Shown: positions 43,148 to 52,230, counted from the stretch's first letter. The stretch: DNA of 64,000 nucleotides from Palsa-504 sp963744005 (GCA_963744005.1 CAVURU010000003.1:930001-994000), one strand, 5' to 3'. Made by a program: numbers and translations. The notes: a model not told the origin generated them from the letters alone.

Positions 43148-44284
43148 CTACCGGCGGTCCCATTCCTCGGCCAGGAGCTGGTAGGACCGGACCCGGTCGG
43201 CGTGGTCATGGGTGATGGTGGTGATGATCAGCTCGTCGGCCTCGGTGGCGTCACGCAGGCGTTCCAGCTGGTCTGCGACCTGGCCGGGGGTGCCGACGAA
43301 CTGGGTGTCGATCCGGTCGGCGACGAGTTCTCGCTCTTCCGGGCTCCACTCGTGGCGGTGGGCCTGCTCCGGCGCGGGAAACTGGATGGCCCCCTCGGCG
43401 GTCCGGATGCTGCGCACCCAGAGGCCGTAGCCCGAGGCCAGGTCACGGGCCCTGGCCTCGGTGTCGGCCACCACCACGTCGGCGGAGACTCTGACGTGGG
43501 GCCGGTCGAGCCCGTCCGAGGGCTTGAAGGCGGCCCGGTAGCCGTCCACCGCCTCGAGCACGGTGGCCGGGCTGACGTGATAGTTGGCCGCGAAGCGCAG
43601 GCCGTTGTGCCCGGCCACCTCGGCGCTCTCCCCGCCGCTGCTGCCCAGGATCCAGATCTGCAGCGCGGCGTGCTCGCCCGGCACGATGTGCGCCTCAGCC
43701 CCCTCCTCGGAGCGGTAGGTCCCGGCGATCAGGGCCAGCACGTCGCCGACCTGCTCGGTGTAGTTCTGCGATTCGGCGCCCGGCAGCTGCAGCAGCCGCC
43801 TCTGCAGCGCGATCCGGGGCGAGCCGAGCAGGCGCTGGAAGGAGAACCGGGGCGGGATGAGCAGGCCGTTCGGGGTCCGGCCGTTGACCACGGTGGCCGC
43901 GGAACCGCCGCCGGCCAGGGCGGGGGCCTTAGGCTCGGCGGGCCGTCCGCCGGACCGGCCCAGGCCGAGGTCGAACCGCCCCGGGTGCAGCGCGTCGAGC
44001 AGGCCGAACTCCTCGACCGTGGCCAGCGCGGTGCGGTGCCCCATCTGCACCGCGCCGGAACCGAGCCGGATGCGGGAGGTGGCCGCGGCGGTCAGGGCCA
44101 GCACGACGGCCGGGGAGGTGCCAGCCACGCCCGGGTTGAGGTGGTGCTCGGCGAACCAGTAGCGGGCATAGCCGAGCCGTTCGGTCTGCTGGGCCAGGTC
44201 GATGCTGTTCCGCAGGGCCTGGGTGGCGTCGGAGCCGGCCGAGATGGGGACCAGGTCCAGGACGGTCAGCGGGGTGGCGGTCAT
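43148..44284 (-). CDS. LLM-class flavin oxidoreductase (bacterial luciferase-like, MsnO8 type)
   Basis: 378 residues. Starts MTATPLTVLDLVPISAGSDA as do MsnO8-type proteins, with YWFAEHHLNPGVAGTSPAV and RIRLGSGAVQMGHRTALATVE, typical of luciferase-like FMNH2 monooxygenases. The C-terminus has QFVGTPGQVADQLERLRDAT. ATG 44284 follows GAGGAGG. It is the last gene of a minus-strand run of three LLM enzymes with gaps of 13 and 38 bases, so one operon is likely. Substrate unknown; organosulfur or xenobiotic oxidation is plausible. Confidence 0.87.
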   Translation of the reverse strand: MTATPLTVLDLVPISAGSDATQALRNSIDLAQQTERLGYARYWFAEHHLNPGVAGTSPAVVLALTAAATSRIRLGSGAVQMGHRTALATVEEFGLLDALHPGRFDLGLGRSGGRPAEPKAPALAGGGSAATVVNGRTPNGLLIPPRFSFQRLLGSPRIALQRRLLQLPGAESQNYTEQVGDVLALIAGTYRSEEGAEAHIVPGEHAALQIWILGSSGGESAEVAGHNGLRFAANYHVSPATVLEAVDGYRAAFKPSDGLDRPHVRVSADVVVADTEARARDLASGYGLWVRSIRTAEGAIQFPAPEQAHRHEWSPEERELVADRIDTQFVGTPGQVADQLERLRDATEADELIITTITHDHADRVRSYQLLAEEWDRR

Positions 44285-44297
44285 GCGGGGTTCCTCC

Positions 44298-45698
44298 TCA
44301 GCCGGCGGCGGCAACGGCTTGGTGGCCGGGCTGGCCTAGCGGGGCCGCTGGGCCCGGAGGGCTCAGGGGACTCAGGCCCAGGTGGTCGCGGAGCGTGGTG
44401 CCGGCGTAGTCGGCGCGGAACACGCCGCGCTCCTGCAGCAGCGGGACGACCTGGTCGACGAACGGGGTCAGGCCACCGGGGGTGATGTGCGGGACGAGGA
44501 TGTAGCCGTCGGCCGCGTCGGCCTGGACGAGCTGGTTGATCTGGGTGGCGACCGTCTCCGCTGAGCCGACGAAGGACTGCCGGCCGGTGACCTCGATGAC
44601 GACCTCGCGGGCCGACAGGTTCCCGGCCTCGGCGCGGGCCCGCCACTCGGCGGCCTGCGCGACCGGGTCCTTGGCGAACTGCCGGACGCTGGCCCGGCCC
44701 TTGGAGATCAGGGTGTCGCTGACGACCGGGTCGAAGGCGGGCAGCGGGCCGTCCACGTCGAAGCCGGGCAGCTCGGTGTTCCACAGCTGCTCGATGAACA
44801 TCAGCGCGGTGGCCGGCGAGACCTGGGCCCGGCGGACCTGCCGGGCCAGGTCGGCCGCCTCGGCGTCGGTGTCGCCGAGCACGAAGGTGGCCGCGGGCAG
44901 GATGAGCAGCTCGTCACGGGCCCGGCCGAACTTGGGCAGCCGCCCCTTGACGTCGGCGTAGAAGGCCTGGCCGGCCTCCAGGGTGGAGTGGCGGGAGAAG
45001 ATGGCGTCGGCTGAGGCGGCGGCGAAGTCGCGGCCTTCGTCGGAGTCGCCCGCCTGGAAGATCACCGGCCGTCCCTGCGGCGAGCGCGGCACGTTGAAGT
45101 GCCCGGCGATGTCGAAGAACGCGTCCCGGTGGCGGAACGCCCCCGGGTCCGGGGTGCTGAGGAACTGGCCGGTGTCCTTGTCGGCCACGATCTCGTCGCC
45201 GTGCCAGGAGTCCCACAGCTCGGTCGCGGTGGCCAGGAAGGTCCGGGCCCGCTCGTAGCGGTCGCCCTGGGCCAGGTAGCCGCCGCGGCGGAAGTTCTCC
45301 CCGGTAAAGGCGTCCCACGAGGTGACCACGTTCCAGGCGGCGCGGCCGCCGGACAGGTGATCGAGGCTGGCGAACTGGCGGGCGACCTCGTACGGCTCGT
45401 TGAAGGTGGAGTTGATGGTGCCGGTCAGCCCGATGTTCTCGGTCACCGCGGCCAGCGCGGCCAGGATGGTGAAGGTATCCGGCAGGCCGACCACGTCCAA
45501 GTCGTAGATCTTCCCGTTCTGCTCGCGCAGCCGCAGCCCCTCGGCCAGGAACATGAAGTCGAACTTGCCGCGCTCGGCAGTCTGGGTGAACTGGCGGAAC
45601 GAGTCGAACTCGATGTGGCTGCCGCCCGCCGGGTCGCTCCAGACGGTGGTGTTGTTGACGCCGGGAAAGTGAGCGGCCAGGTGGATCTGCTTGGTCAT
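44298..45698 (-). CDS. LLM-class monooxygenase (NtaA/SnaA/DszA family)
   Basis: 466 residues. MTKQIHLAAHFPGVNNTTVW at the start, FDFMFLAEGLRLREQNG, EPYEVARQFASLDHLSGGRA with AWNVVTSWDAF, and EVTGRQSFVGSAETVATQIN identify the NtaA/DszA branch. The ending FRADYAGTTLRDHLGL is the same motif as in the enzyme at 21759. ATG 45698 follows CGAGGA. It probably uses FMNH2 from a separate reductase to cleave C-S or C-N bonds. Confidence 0.9.
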   Translation of the reverse strand: MTKQIHLAAHFPGVNNTTVWSDPAGGSHIEFDSFRQFTQTAERGKFDFMFLAEGLRLREQNGKIYDLDVVGLPDTFTILAALAAVTENIGLTGTINSTFNEPYEVARQFASLDHLSGGRAAWNVVTSWDAFTGENFRRGGYLAQGDRYERARTFLATATELWDSWHGDEIVADKDTGQFLSTPDPGAFRHRDAFFDIAGHFNVPRSPQGRPVIFQAGDSDEGRDFAAASADAIFSRHSTLEAGQAFYADVKGRLPKFGRARDELLILPAATFVLGDTDAEAADLARQVRRAQVSPATALMFIEQLWNTELPGFDVDGPLPAFDPVVSDTLISKGRASVRQFAKDPVAQAAEWRARAEAGNLSAREVVIEVTGRQSFVGSAETVATQINQLVQADAADGYILVPHITPGGLTPFVDQVVPLLQERGVFRADYAGTTLRDHLGLSPLSPPGPAAPLGQPGHQAVAAAG

Positions 45699-45736
45699 GG
45701 CTGTCGTGTCCTCGGGGTTTCGGGCCGTGACGGCGT

Positions 45737-46948
45737 TCAGGCGGCGGCGTATCGGTTGGCGGGGCGGCCCAGGCCGAGCAGCCCGCGCAGCGTGCCGGCC
45801 TCGTAGCCGGTGCGGAACAGGCCGCGCCGCTGCAGCTCGGGAACCAGCTGGCCGGTGATCTGGGTCAGGTCGTGGGGCAGGGCGCCGGGGCGCAGCCGGA
45901 AGCCGGACAGGCCGGAGGACTGCCAGTCCTGCAGCAGGTCGGCCAGGCCCGCCGCGGTGCCGGCGTAGACCAGTGCGTCGCTGCGGTACTCGGCGCCGGC
46001 CAGCTCGTCTAGGCGCTGCTGGCGCGCGACGGCTGCGCCGCCGGTCTGGTCCAGGAAGACGACCAGGTCACCGAAGACGTGCAGGGTGTCCGCGCCGCGC
46101 CCGGCCCGGTCCTGCTCGGCGCGGATCTCGGTCACGAGACCGGCGGCCTGGGCGGCGTCCCGGGGCGTGACGAACCCGACGTCGGCGGAGCGGGCGATCA
46201 GCCGGTACGGCACGCTGGCGTGGCCGAGCGCGGCGACGACCGGCTGGCCCTGCGGCGGGCGCGGGGTGATCGACGGCCCTTTGACCGAGAACCAGCGGCC
46301 TTCGAAGTCGATGTAGTGCAGCTTGTCCCGGTTGACGAACCGCCCGGTGGCCACGTCGCGGATCTCCGCGTCATCTTCCCAGCTGTCCCAGAGCCGGCGC
46401 AGCACCTCCACGTAGTCGGCGGCCTCGTCGAAGCGGTCGGCGATCAGCCGCTGCACCTCCGGGTCGCGGCGGTCGGCCAGCGGCGGATCCTGGCGCCGGC
46501 CGAAATGAGCCGCCGTCTCGGGACGCGCGCCGACCTGGATCCGGATACCGCCCCGGCCGCCGCTCACGTAGTCCAGGGTGGCGATGGCCTTGGACAGGTG
46601 GAACGGCTCGGTGTAGGCGGTGATCGCGGTCGGCACGAACCCGATGTGCCGGGTCGTCGGGGCGATGCGGGCCGCGATGAGGACCGCGTCCAGCCGGCCC
46701 CGGACCCGGTCGGTGCGGGAGTCGGGCCGGACATGGTCATCGGACTGCAGGGCCAGCCCGTCCTCGATGGTCAGGAAGTCGAGCAGCCCGCGCTCGGCAC
46801 GGGCGGCCAGCCCCGCCCAGTAGGCCGCGGTGAGCAGCCGCTCCGGCTGCGCGTCGGGCTCGCGCCACGCGCCGGGATGCCAGCCGGCGCCGTCGAGGGC
46901 CACGGCCAGGTGAAGGGGAGCCGGTCGGCCCGCCGGGTTACTCGTCAC
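45737..46948 (-). CDS. LLM-class flavin-dependent monooxygenase
   Basis: 403 residues. LHLAVALDGAGWHPGAWRE, IGFVPTAITAYTEPFHLSKA, ATLDYVSGGRGGIRIQVGA and the ending FRTGYEAGTLRGLLGLGRPA place it in the NtaA/SnaA/DszA superfamily, with a shorter insertion than its neighbour. GTG 46948 has AAAGGA about 11 bases upstream. First gene of the three-LLM operon; the divergent rhodanese gene lies across 195 bases. Confidence 0.88.
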   Translation of the reverse strand: MTSNPAGRPAPLHLAVALDGAGWHPGAWREPDAQPERLLTAAYWAGLAARAERGLLDFLTIEDGLALQSDDHVRPDSRTDRVRGRLDAVLIAARIAPTTRHIGFVPTAITAYTEPFHLSKAIATLDYVSGGRGGIRIQVGARPETAAHFGRRQDPPLADRRDPEVQRLIADRFDEAADYVEVLRRLWDSWEDDAEIRDVATGRFVNRDKLHYIDFEGRWFSVKGPSITPRPPQGQPVVAALGHASVPYRLIARSADVGFVTPRDAAQAAGLVTEIRAEQDRAGRGADTLHVFGDLVVFLDQTGGAAVARQQRLDELAGAEYRSDALVYAGTAAGLADLLQDWQSSGLSGFRLRPGALPHDLTQITGQLVPELQRRGLFRTGYEAGTLRGLLGLGRPANRYAAA

Positions 46949-47143
46949 GGATCAGCACGTCCTTTCCGATCAGGGCGACTCGTACAACGGGAGCGCTTTA
47001 TCCATTATTTCGCTAGGCATAGTGGATTATGGGTACAGGGCCACTTTACGGCGCGAGCCGGGCGGTGCCTACCCTGGCGGCCGGCCAGGGGCGCATCTAC
47101 CATCGCAAGTGCCACCTCGACGCCCCCAGGAACGAGGCCCCTG
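46949..47143. promoter_or_regulatory. Divergent regulatory region of the LLM operon and rhodanese
   Basis: 195 bases without a gene. The segment 46995-47032 is A+T-rich and holds inverted ATCCA (47000-47004) and TGGAT (47023-47027) with TTATTTCGCTAGGCATAG between. It is the likely binding site for a shared regulator of the two divergent units. No known sulfur-regulator box was recognised. Confidence 0.4.
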
Positions 47144-47992
47144 ATGACCGCACCCGGCGCGCAGCCCGCCGACGTCGTGATCTCCGCCGCTGAGCTGCGG
47201 GCTGAGCTGGCGGCGGGCCGGGATGTCGTGCTGCTGGACATCCGGCGGGACGACACGCCGGAAGCCAGGGCCGCCTACCGGGACGGTCACCTGCCCGGCG
47301 CGCACTTCGTCACGCTGACCGATCAGCTGGCCGGGCCCCGGACGCCGCGGTCCGGGACCAATCCCCTGCCGGCCGACGACGCGATCCAGGCCGACGTCCG
47401 CCGCTGGGGCATCAGCCCCGGCTCGCTGGCCGTCGTCTACTCGGCCGAGTCCGCGGCCATTGCCACCCGCGGGTGGTGGGTGCTGCGCTGGGCGGGCGTG
47501 CCCGACGTCCGCTATCTCGACGGCGGCGCCGCCGCCTGGGCGGCCGCGGGCGGCGTGCTGACCGCCGAGGAGCCGGCCGAGGGCCGCGGCACGCTCACCG
47601 TCTCGACCGGATCGCTGCCCGTCCTGGACGCCGACGATGCGGCCGGCCTGGCCCGGACCGGGCTGCTGCTGGACGCGCGCAATCCGGACGCCTACACCGG
47701 CGCCGGCCCCGGGACGGGGCACATACCCGGCGCGCTGAGCGCGCCGGGCACGGACAACATCGGGCCGGACGGGCTGCTCAGGGCGCCTGAGGAGCTACGG
47801 GCCCACTACTCGGCCCTGGGCGTGGACCAGGCGGCACCGCCCGGTGTCTACTGCGGCGGCGGAGTCGCGGCCACCCTGGACATCCTGGTTCTCAGCCGTC
47901 TCGGGGTGCCGGCCGCGCTGTATCCCGGATCCTGGTCGGCCTGGAGTTCGGATCCGGCCCGCCCGGTGGTCACCGGCGATCAGCCCGGCTGA
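47144..47992 (+). CDS. Thiosulfate/3-mercaptopyruvate sulfurtransferase (tandem rhodanese)
   Basis: 282 residues with two rhodanese domains. The N-terminal one (10-130) is inactive and includes RDVVLLDIRRDD, DGHLPGAHFVTL and WWVLRWAGVPDVRYLDGG. The C-terminal one (150-280) carries the catalytic Cys237 in the loop VYCGGGVAA. It moves sulfane sulfur from thiosulfate or mercaptopyruvate to thiol or cyanide acceptors. ATG 47144 follows CAGGAACGAGG. Sitting opposite three LLM monooxygenases, it supports a sulfur-recycling role for this region. Confidence 0.9.
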   Translation: MTAPGAQPADVVISAAELRAELAAGRDVVLLDIRRDDTPEARAAYRDGHLPGAHFVTLTDQLAGPRTPRSGTNPLPADDAIQADVRRWGISPGSLAVVYSAESAAIATRGWWVLRWAGVPDVRYLDGGAAAWAAAGGVLTAEEPAEGRGTLTVSTGSLPVLDADDAAGLARTGLLLDARNPDAYTGAGPGTGHIPGALSAPGTDNIGPDGLLRAPEELRAHYSALGVDQAAPPGVYCGGGVAATLDILVLSRLGVPAALYPGSWSAWSSDPARPVVTGDQPG

Positions 47993-48325
47993 GGCACGCC
48001 GCGCTGGCCACCAGGCCGCCGGCATCGGCCAGGCCAACGCCAAGCTGCGCGCGCTGGGCGACAACGTGGTCGTGGTGCCCATCCGGGCCGGCCGCCCGGG
48101 CGCTGCGGCCGCCTGCGGCATCGGCCCAGGGTGAGCTGGTCACCACGCAGGCCGGCCGGTCCGCGGACGGCGGCATCACGGTGAGCGGCCACGCCCCGGC
48201 CGGGGACATCATCGTGGTCGGCGTCATGACCGACACGGCCCACGAGACCGCGATGATGTCGCAGGTCAGCTCCCCGCCCGCGCCCAGCTGCATCAGACCG
48301 CCGGCGGCGCCGTAGATGGACGGGC
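47993..48325. other. Unassigned stretch, possible decayed gene
   Basis: About 330 bases between the rhodanese and the aminotransferase. Plus-strand frames contain protein-like pieces (QANAKLRALGDNVVVVPIRA, then in another frame GDIIVVGVMTDTAHETAMM), interrupted by frame changes. I could not match them to a family. No promoter or repeat was seen before the palindrome at 48326. Confidence 0.3.
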
Positions 48326-48358
48326 GCCATGGCCCCGACGTACTGTCGGGGCCATGGC
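48326..48358. promoter_or_regulatory. 33-bp perfect palindrome over promoter and start codon
   Basis: GCCATGGCCCCGAC (48326-48339) and its exact complement (48345-48358) flank GTACT. The right arm contains the start ATG at 48354, and the centre contains TACTGT (48341-48346), which is 7 bases from that ATG. A dimeric protein bound here would block both transcription and initiation; as RNA it could fold only in leadered transcripts. Confidence 0.65.
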
Positions 48359-49691
48359 TGTCCCGAGCCCCGCGCTGGTGTCCGCAGATGACGACTTCTG
48401 GGCCGATGCCGACCGGCACCTGGTCCGCTACAACGGCGCGGGCGGGTTCACCCGCGAGGTCATCGACCGCGCCGCCGGCAGCTTCCTGTACACCGAGGGC
48501 GGCCGGAAGATCCTCGACTTCACCTCGGGTCAGATGAGCGCGATCCTGGGCCACTCGCACCCGGAGATCGTCGCGACGCTCGCCCGGCAGGCGGCCACGC
48601 TGGACCACCTGTTCAGCGGCATGCTGAGCCGCCCGGTGGTGGACCTGGCCCGCAGGCTGGCGCAGACCCTGCCCGACCCGCTGGACAAGGCACTGCTGCT
48701 GACCACCGGGGCCGAGGCGAACGAGGCGGCCATCCGGATGGCCAAGCTGGTCACCGGAAAGCATGAGATCGTGTCGTTCGCCCGGTCCTGGCACGGCATG
48801 ACGCACGCCGCCGCGGCGGCCACCTACAGCGCTGGCCGGAAGGGTTACGGGCCGGCCGCGCCGGGCAACTTCGCCATCCCGGCGCCCTACCGCTACCGCC
48901 CCGACTTCACCACCCCCGACGGCGACCTGGACTGGCAGCGTCAGCTGGACTTCGGTTTCGCCCTGGTCGACGCGCAGTCGGTGGGCAGCCTGGCCGCCTG
49001 CATCGTCGAGCCGATCCTCAGCTCCGGGGGCATCATCGAGCCGCCGCCGGGCTACTTCGCGGCGCTGCGGGACAAGTGCCGGGAACGCGGGATGCTGCTG
49101 ATCGTCGACGAGGCCCAGACCGGGCTGTGCCGGACCGGCAGCTGGTACGCCTTCGAGCGGGACGGCATCGTGCCGGACATCCTCACGCTGTCCAAGACGC
49201 TCGGCGCCGGGCTGCCGCTGGCCGCCGTGCTGACCAGCGCCGAGCTGGAAGATCGCGCCCACGATCGCGGCTTCCTGTTCTTCACCACGCACGTCTCCGA
49301 TCCGCTGCCGGCCGCGGTCGGGAACACGGTCCTCGACGTGCTGCAGCGGGACCGGATGGACGAGCGCGCCCGCGACCTGGGCGGCTTCCTGCGCCGCGGG
49401 CTGGAGCAGCTGGCCGGCCGTCACGAGATCGTCGGGGACATCCGCGGCCGCGGCCTGCTGGCCGGCCTGGAGCTGGTCGTCGACCGGCAGACCAAGCGCA
49501 GCTCCGACGAGCTCGGCGCGTTCGTCACCCGGCGCTGTCTGGAACTGGGCCTGCACATGAACATCGTCCAGCTGCCCGGCATGGGCGGGGTGTTCCGGAT
49601 CGCCCCGCCGCTGACCGCCACTGAAACCGAACTGGGGCTCGGGCTGGCCATCCTCGACCAGGCCATCGGCGAGGCCGCCCAGCAGCTCTGA
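48354..49691 (+). CDS. Class III PLP-dependent aminotransferase (dialkylglycine decarboxylase-like)
   Basis: 445 residues. Fold type I enzyme: AEANEAAIRMAKLVTGKHEI, LIVDEAQTGLCRTGSWYAFE and the PLP-binding Lys in LTLSKTLGAGLPLAAV. A C-terminal GIxDIRGRGLLAGLELV-like segment (DIRGRGLLAGLELVVDRQ) is typical. Resemblance to 2,2-dialkylglycine decarboxylase and omega-aminotransferases is clear, but I cannot choose between decarboxylation and transamination. The leaderless start (TACTGT-N7-ATG) sits in a 33-bp palindrome. Confidence 0.88.
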   Translation: MAVPSPALVSADDDFWADADRHLVRYNGAGGFTREVIDRAAGSFLYTEGGRKILDFTSGQMSAILGHSHPEIVATLARQAATLDHLFSGMLSRPVVDLARRLAQTLPDPLDKALLLTTGAEANEAAIRMAKLVTGKHEIVSFARSWHGMTHAAAAATYSAGRKGYGPAAPGNFAIPAPYRYRPDFTTPDGDLDWQRQLDFGFALVDAQSVGSLAACIVEPILSSGGIIEPPPGYFAALRDKCRERGMLLIVDEAQTGLCRTGSWYAFERDGIVPDILTLSKTLGAGLPLAAVLTSAELEDRAHDRGFLFFTTHVSDPLPAAVGNTVLDVLQRDRMDERARDLGGFLRRGLEQLAGRHEIVGDIRGRGLLAGLELVVDRQTKRSSDELGAFVTRRCLELGLHMNIVQLPGMGGVFRIAPPLTATETELGLGLAILDQAIGEAAQQL

Positions 49692-49749
49692 AGCCCAGCC
49701 GCCGGCCGGGGCGGTCGACCAGGGACTGCGTCCCGGACGGAGCACCGGC

Positions 49750-49787
49750 CTAAAGTCATTTATTTCTATCGTAATAGTAGTCTTTAG
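49750..49787. promoter_or_regulatory. A+T-rich operator region of the SsuD-like gene
   Basis: CTAAAG (49750-49755) and CTTTAG (49782-49787) flank an A+T-rich core containing CTAT-CGTA-ATAG. The block has about one third G+C in a 72% G+C window and ends 15 bases before GTG 49803. Confidence 0.45.
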
Positions 49788-49802
49788 CTCCGGGAGGTTA
49801 CG

Positions 49803-50872
49803 GTGAGCGCTGAGTTCCTCTGGTACATCCCCAACACGGTGGAAGCCGGCCACCGCGGCGACCCAACGACGGAGGGCTGGGGGTCGCTGGAGTTCTCGGC
49901 CGGGCAGGCCCGGGCCGCGGAAGAGCACGGCTGGGACGGAGCCCTGCTCGGGGCGGGCTGGGGGCGGCCCGACACGTTCACCGTTGCGGCCGCGCTGGCC
50001 GCGCGGACGACGACCTTCAAGCCGCTGATCGCGATCCGCCCCGGCTACTGGCTGCCCGCCCAGTTCGCCAGCGCCGCGGCCACGCTCGACCGCCTCAGCT
50101 GCGGACGCGTCCTGGTCAACGTCGTCACCGGGATCGATCACCTGGCCGCCTACGGCGACGGCCAGGCCGACCCGGCCCGCCGATACGGCCGAACCCGTGA
50201 GTTCATGCAGCTGGTCCGGCTGCTGTGGACGCAGGAGAACGTGACCTACCGCGGCGAGCACTTCGGGGTCGAGTCCTCCACCCTGGCGCTGCGGCCGTAC
50301 GGGTTCGAGCAAGGAAGGCACCCGACCCTGTACTTCGGCGGAGCTTCGGAAGCCGCCCAGCGGGTGGCGGCGACCGAGGCGGACGTCCAGTTGTTCTGGG
50401 GAGAGCCGCTGGACGGGATCGCCGAGCGGATCGACCGGCTCAGGTCGCTGGGCCACGCCCTCGGACGCGAGCACCCGCCGCTGCAGTTCGGGCTGCGCAT
50501 CACCACCCTGATCCGCGACACGGCCGAGGAGGCCTGGCGTGACGCGGAAGAGAAGGTCGCCCGGATGGCGACCGATCCGGGCGAGAAGCCGATGCAGCAC
50601 TCGGGGGGCCCGCAGTCGGGCAGCAGCGCCTGCTGGACCTGGCCGGACGAGGCGAAGTCCTCGACTCCTGCCTCTACACGGCCCCGGGAAAGGTGGGCGG
50701 CGGCGGCGCCGCGACGACCTGGCTGGTCGGCTCGCCCGCCGACGTGACCAGCGCGCTGAGGAGGTACCAGGACCTCGGGGTGACCCATTTCGTGCTGTCC
50801 GACACCCCGTACCTGCGCGAGCTGGCCCGGGTGGGCCAGCAGATCCTCCCCCGTCTGCGCCAGTCGTCCTGA
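49803..50872 (+). CDS. LLM monooxygenase, alkanesulfonate monooxygenase-like, frameshifted
   Basis: About 356 residues joined. GTG 49803 follows GGGAGG. The first frame has FLWYIPNTVEAGHRGD, TFKPLIAIRPGYWLPAQFAS and LSCGRVLVNVVTG with DHLAAYGD, diagnostic of SsuD-type desulfonating FMNH2 monooxygenases. After EKPMQHSGGPQSG the next frame continues QQRLLDLAGRGEVLDSCLYT, APGKVGGGGAATTWLVGSPA and ends ILPRLRQSS at TGA 50870. The indel lies at 50605-50620 in GGGGGGCCCGCAGTCGGG. Likely sulfonate desulfurisation for sulfur supply. Confidence 0.85.
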
Positions 50873-50967
50873 TAAGAATTTTCCGCGGGCCATGTCGAGC
50901 TCCGGCGGGCGGCTACGACTGGATCGTGACACCGATGAATGCAGCACCGAGCGGAGGTCCATCTGTC

Positions 50968-51609
50968 ATGTCCATGGTTCGCGTACACAATCTCGCTGTC
51001 TCGCTCGACGGATTCGGCACCGGAGCCGACCAGACCCTCGAGTCGCCTTTCGGGCACGCCGGGCAACGGCTGATGCAGTGGTTCTTTCCGACCCGGACCT
51101 TTCAGGCCATGCAAGGCCAGGAGGGCAGCACCGGCATCGACGACACCTTCGCCCGCGGCTGGGGACCGGGCATCGGAGCGGAGATCATGGGCCGTAACAA
51201 GTTCGGCCCGCAACGCGGGCCGTGGGCGGACCAGCAGTGGAACGGCTGGTGGGGCGACGAGCCGCCGTTCCACACCCCGGTCTTCGTGCTTACCCACTAT
51301 CCCCGGCCCTCGGTCGAGATGAAGGGCGGCACGACGTTCCGCTTCATCGAGGCCAGCCCGGCCGACGCTCTCGCCGCGGCCCGGGAGGCGGCCGGCGGCC
51401 TGGACGTCCGCATCGGCGGCGGCCCGGACACGGTCCGCCAGTTCCTGGCCGCTGACCTGGTTGACTACATGCACGTGGCGCTCGTCCCGATCCTGCTGGG
51501 CCGCGGCGAGCGGGTCTGGGACGGCCTGGAGGGGCTGGAGGAGCGCTTCGTCATCGAATCGGCCAGCTCCCCCAGCGGGGTCACCCACCTGACCTTCACC
51601 CGCCGCTAG
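50968..51609 (+). CDS. Dihydrofolate reductase/RibD C-terminal family reductase
   Basis: 213 residues. VRVHNLAVSLDGFGTGADQT at the N-terminus, GAEIMGRNKFGPQRGPW, PVFVLTHYPRPSVEMKGGTT, DVRIGGGPDTVRQFLAADLV and VALVPILLGRGERVWDG match the RibD_C/DHFR-like fold, with GGG binding NADPH. The actual substrate in this actinobacterial group is unknown. ATG 50968 is preceded by GCGGAGG; ATG 50935 would add eleven residues. Confidence 0.85.
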   Translation: MSMVRVHNLAVSLDGFGTGADQTLESPFGHAGQRLMQWFFPTRTFQAMQGQEGSTGIDDTFARGWGPGIGAEIMGRNKFGPQRGPWADQQWNGWWGDEPPFHTPVFVLTHYPRPSVEMKGGTTFRFIEASPADALAAAREAAGGLDVRIGGGPDTVRQFLAADLVDYMHVALVPILLGRGERVWDGLEGLEERFVIESASSPSGVTHLTFTRR

Positions 51610-51737
51610 CCAATGGGGTGAAAGCCGAGATTCGGCAGGCATCTGGGCGAGCGGCGTGATTGAGTTGTAACCACGCTGCCCGCCCAGAGCCATGCCCTGG
51701 GCAGGCCGGATCATCAGACAGACGGGGACCTGCGAAT

Positions 51738-52100
51738 TTGACTGAAGCACTGAGCATCGAGGCCCGGCACGAGCAGGACTGCACCATCGTGACCGTCTCC
51801 GGGGAGATCGACATGAGCACCGTGGGCGGGCTCCGGGAGCGGCTTTTCGAGCTGGCCGCCAGCACGCGCCCGCTGGTGACGGACCTTGACCAGACCAGCT
51901 TCATCGATTCGGCCGGGCTCGGGGTCCTGGTCGGCACGGCCAACCGGGCCGCCTCGCACGGCGGCGCGCTGCAGGTCGTCTGCGCCCAGCCGCAGGTCTG
52001 GCAGCTGTTCAGCCTGGCCGGGCTGGACCGCCGGATACCGCTGACCCGGACCCTGGACGAGGCCCGGCAGGCCCTGGAGGCCCGGGCCGCGCAGTCTTGA
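51738..52100 (+). CDS. STAS domain anti-sigma factor antagonist
   Basis: 120 residues. The STAS fold reads CTIVTVSGEIDMSTVGGLRE, with the phosphorylatable Ser in SFIDSAGLGVLV, as in SpoIIAA/RsbV. When unphosphorylated it binds an anti-sigma kinase and frees a stress sigma factor. No kinase gene is adjacent. TTG 51738 is the chosen start because homology begins at LTEALSIEARHEQD; an upstream in-frame TTG at 51660 adds only unstructured residues. Confidence 0.85.
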   Translation: MTEALSIEARHEQDCTIVTVSGEIDMSTVGGLRERLFELAASTRPLVTDLDQTSFIDSAGLGVLVGTANRAASHGGALQVVCAQPQVWQLFSLAGLDRRIPLTRTLDEARQALEARAAQS

Positions 52101-52230
52101 TCAGCGCGGGCGCGCGGGCCGCTTAATCGACACATCGGCCTGTTGACAGGGCGGTGGGGCGAGATCACGATGGCGTTAGCCATTAACCCTGTACAGAGGA
52201 CGCCAGGCACCCCGGACCTGGAGGCCTGCG

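Noticed and set aside
47970..50600. Minus-strand open frame of 876 codons
   Set aside because: Antisense to the aminotransferase and SsuD-like genes, with repetitive Gln/Arg/Gly composition.
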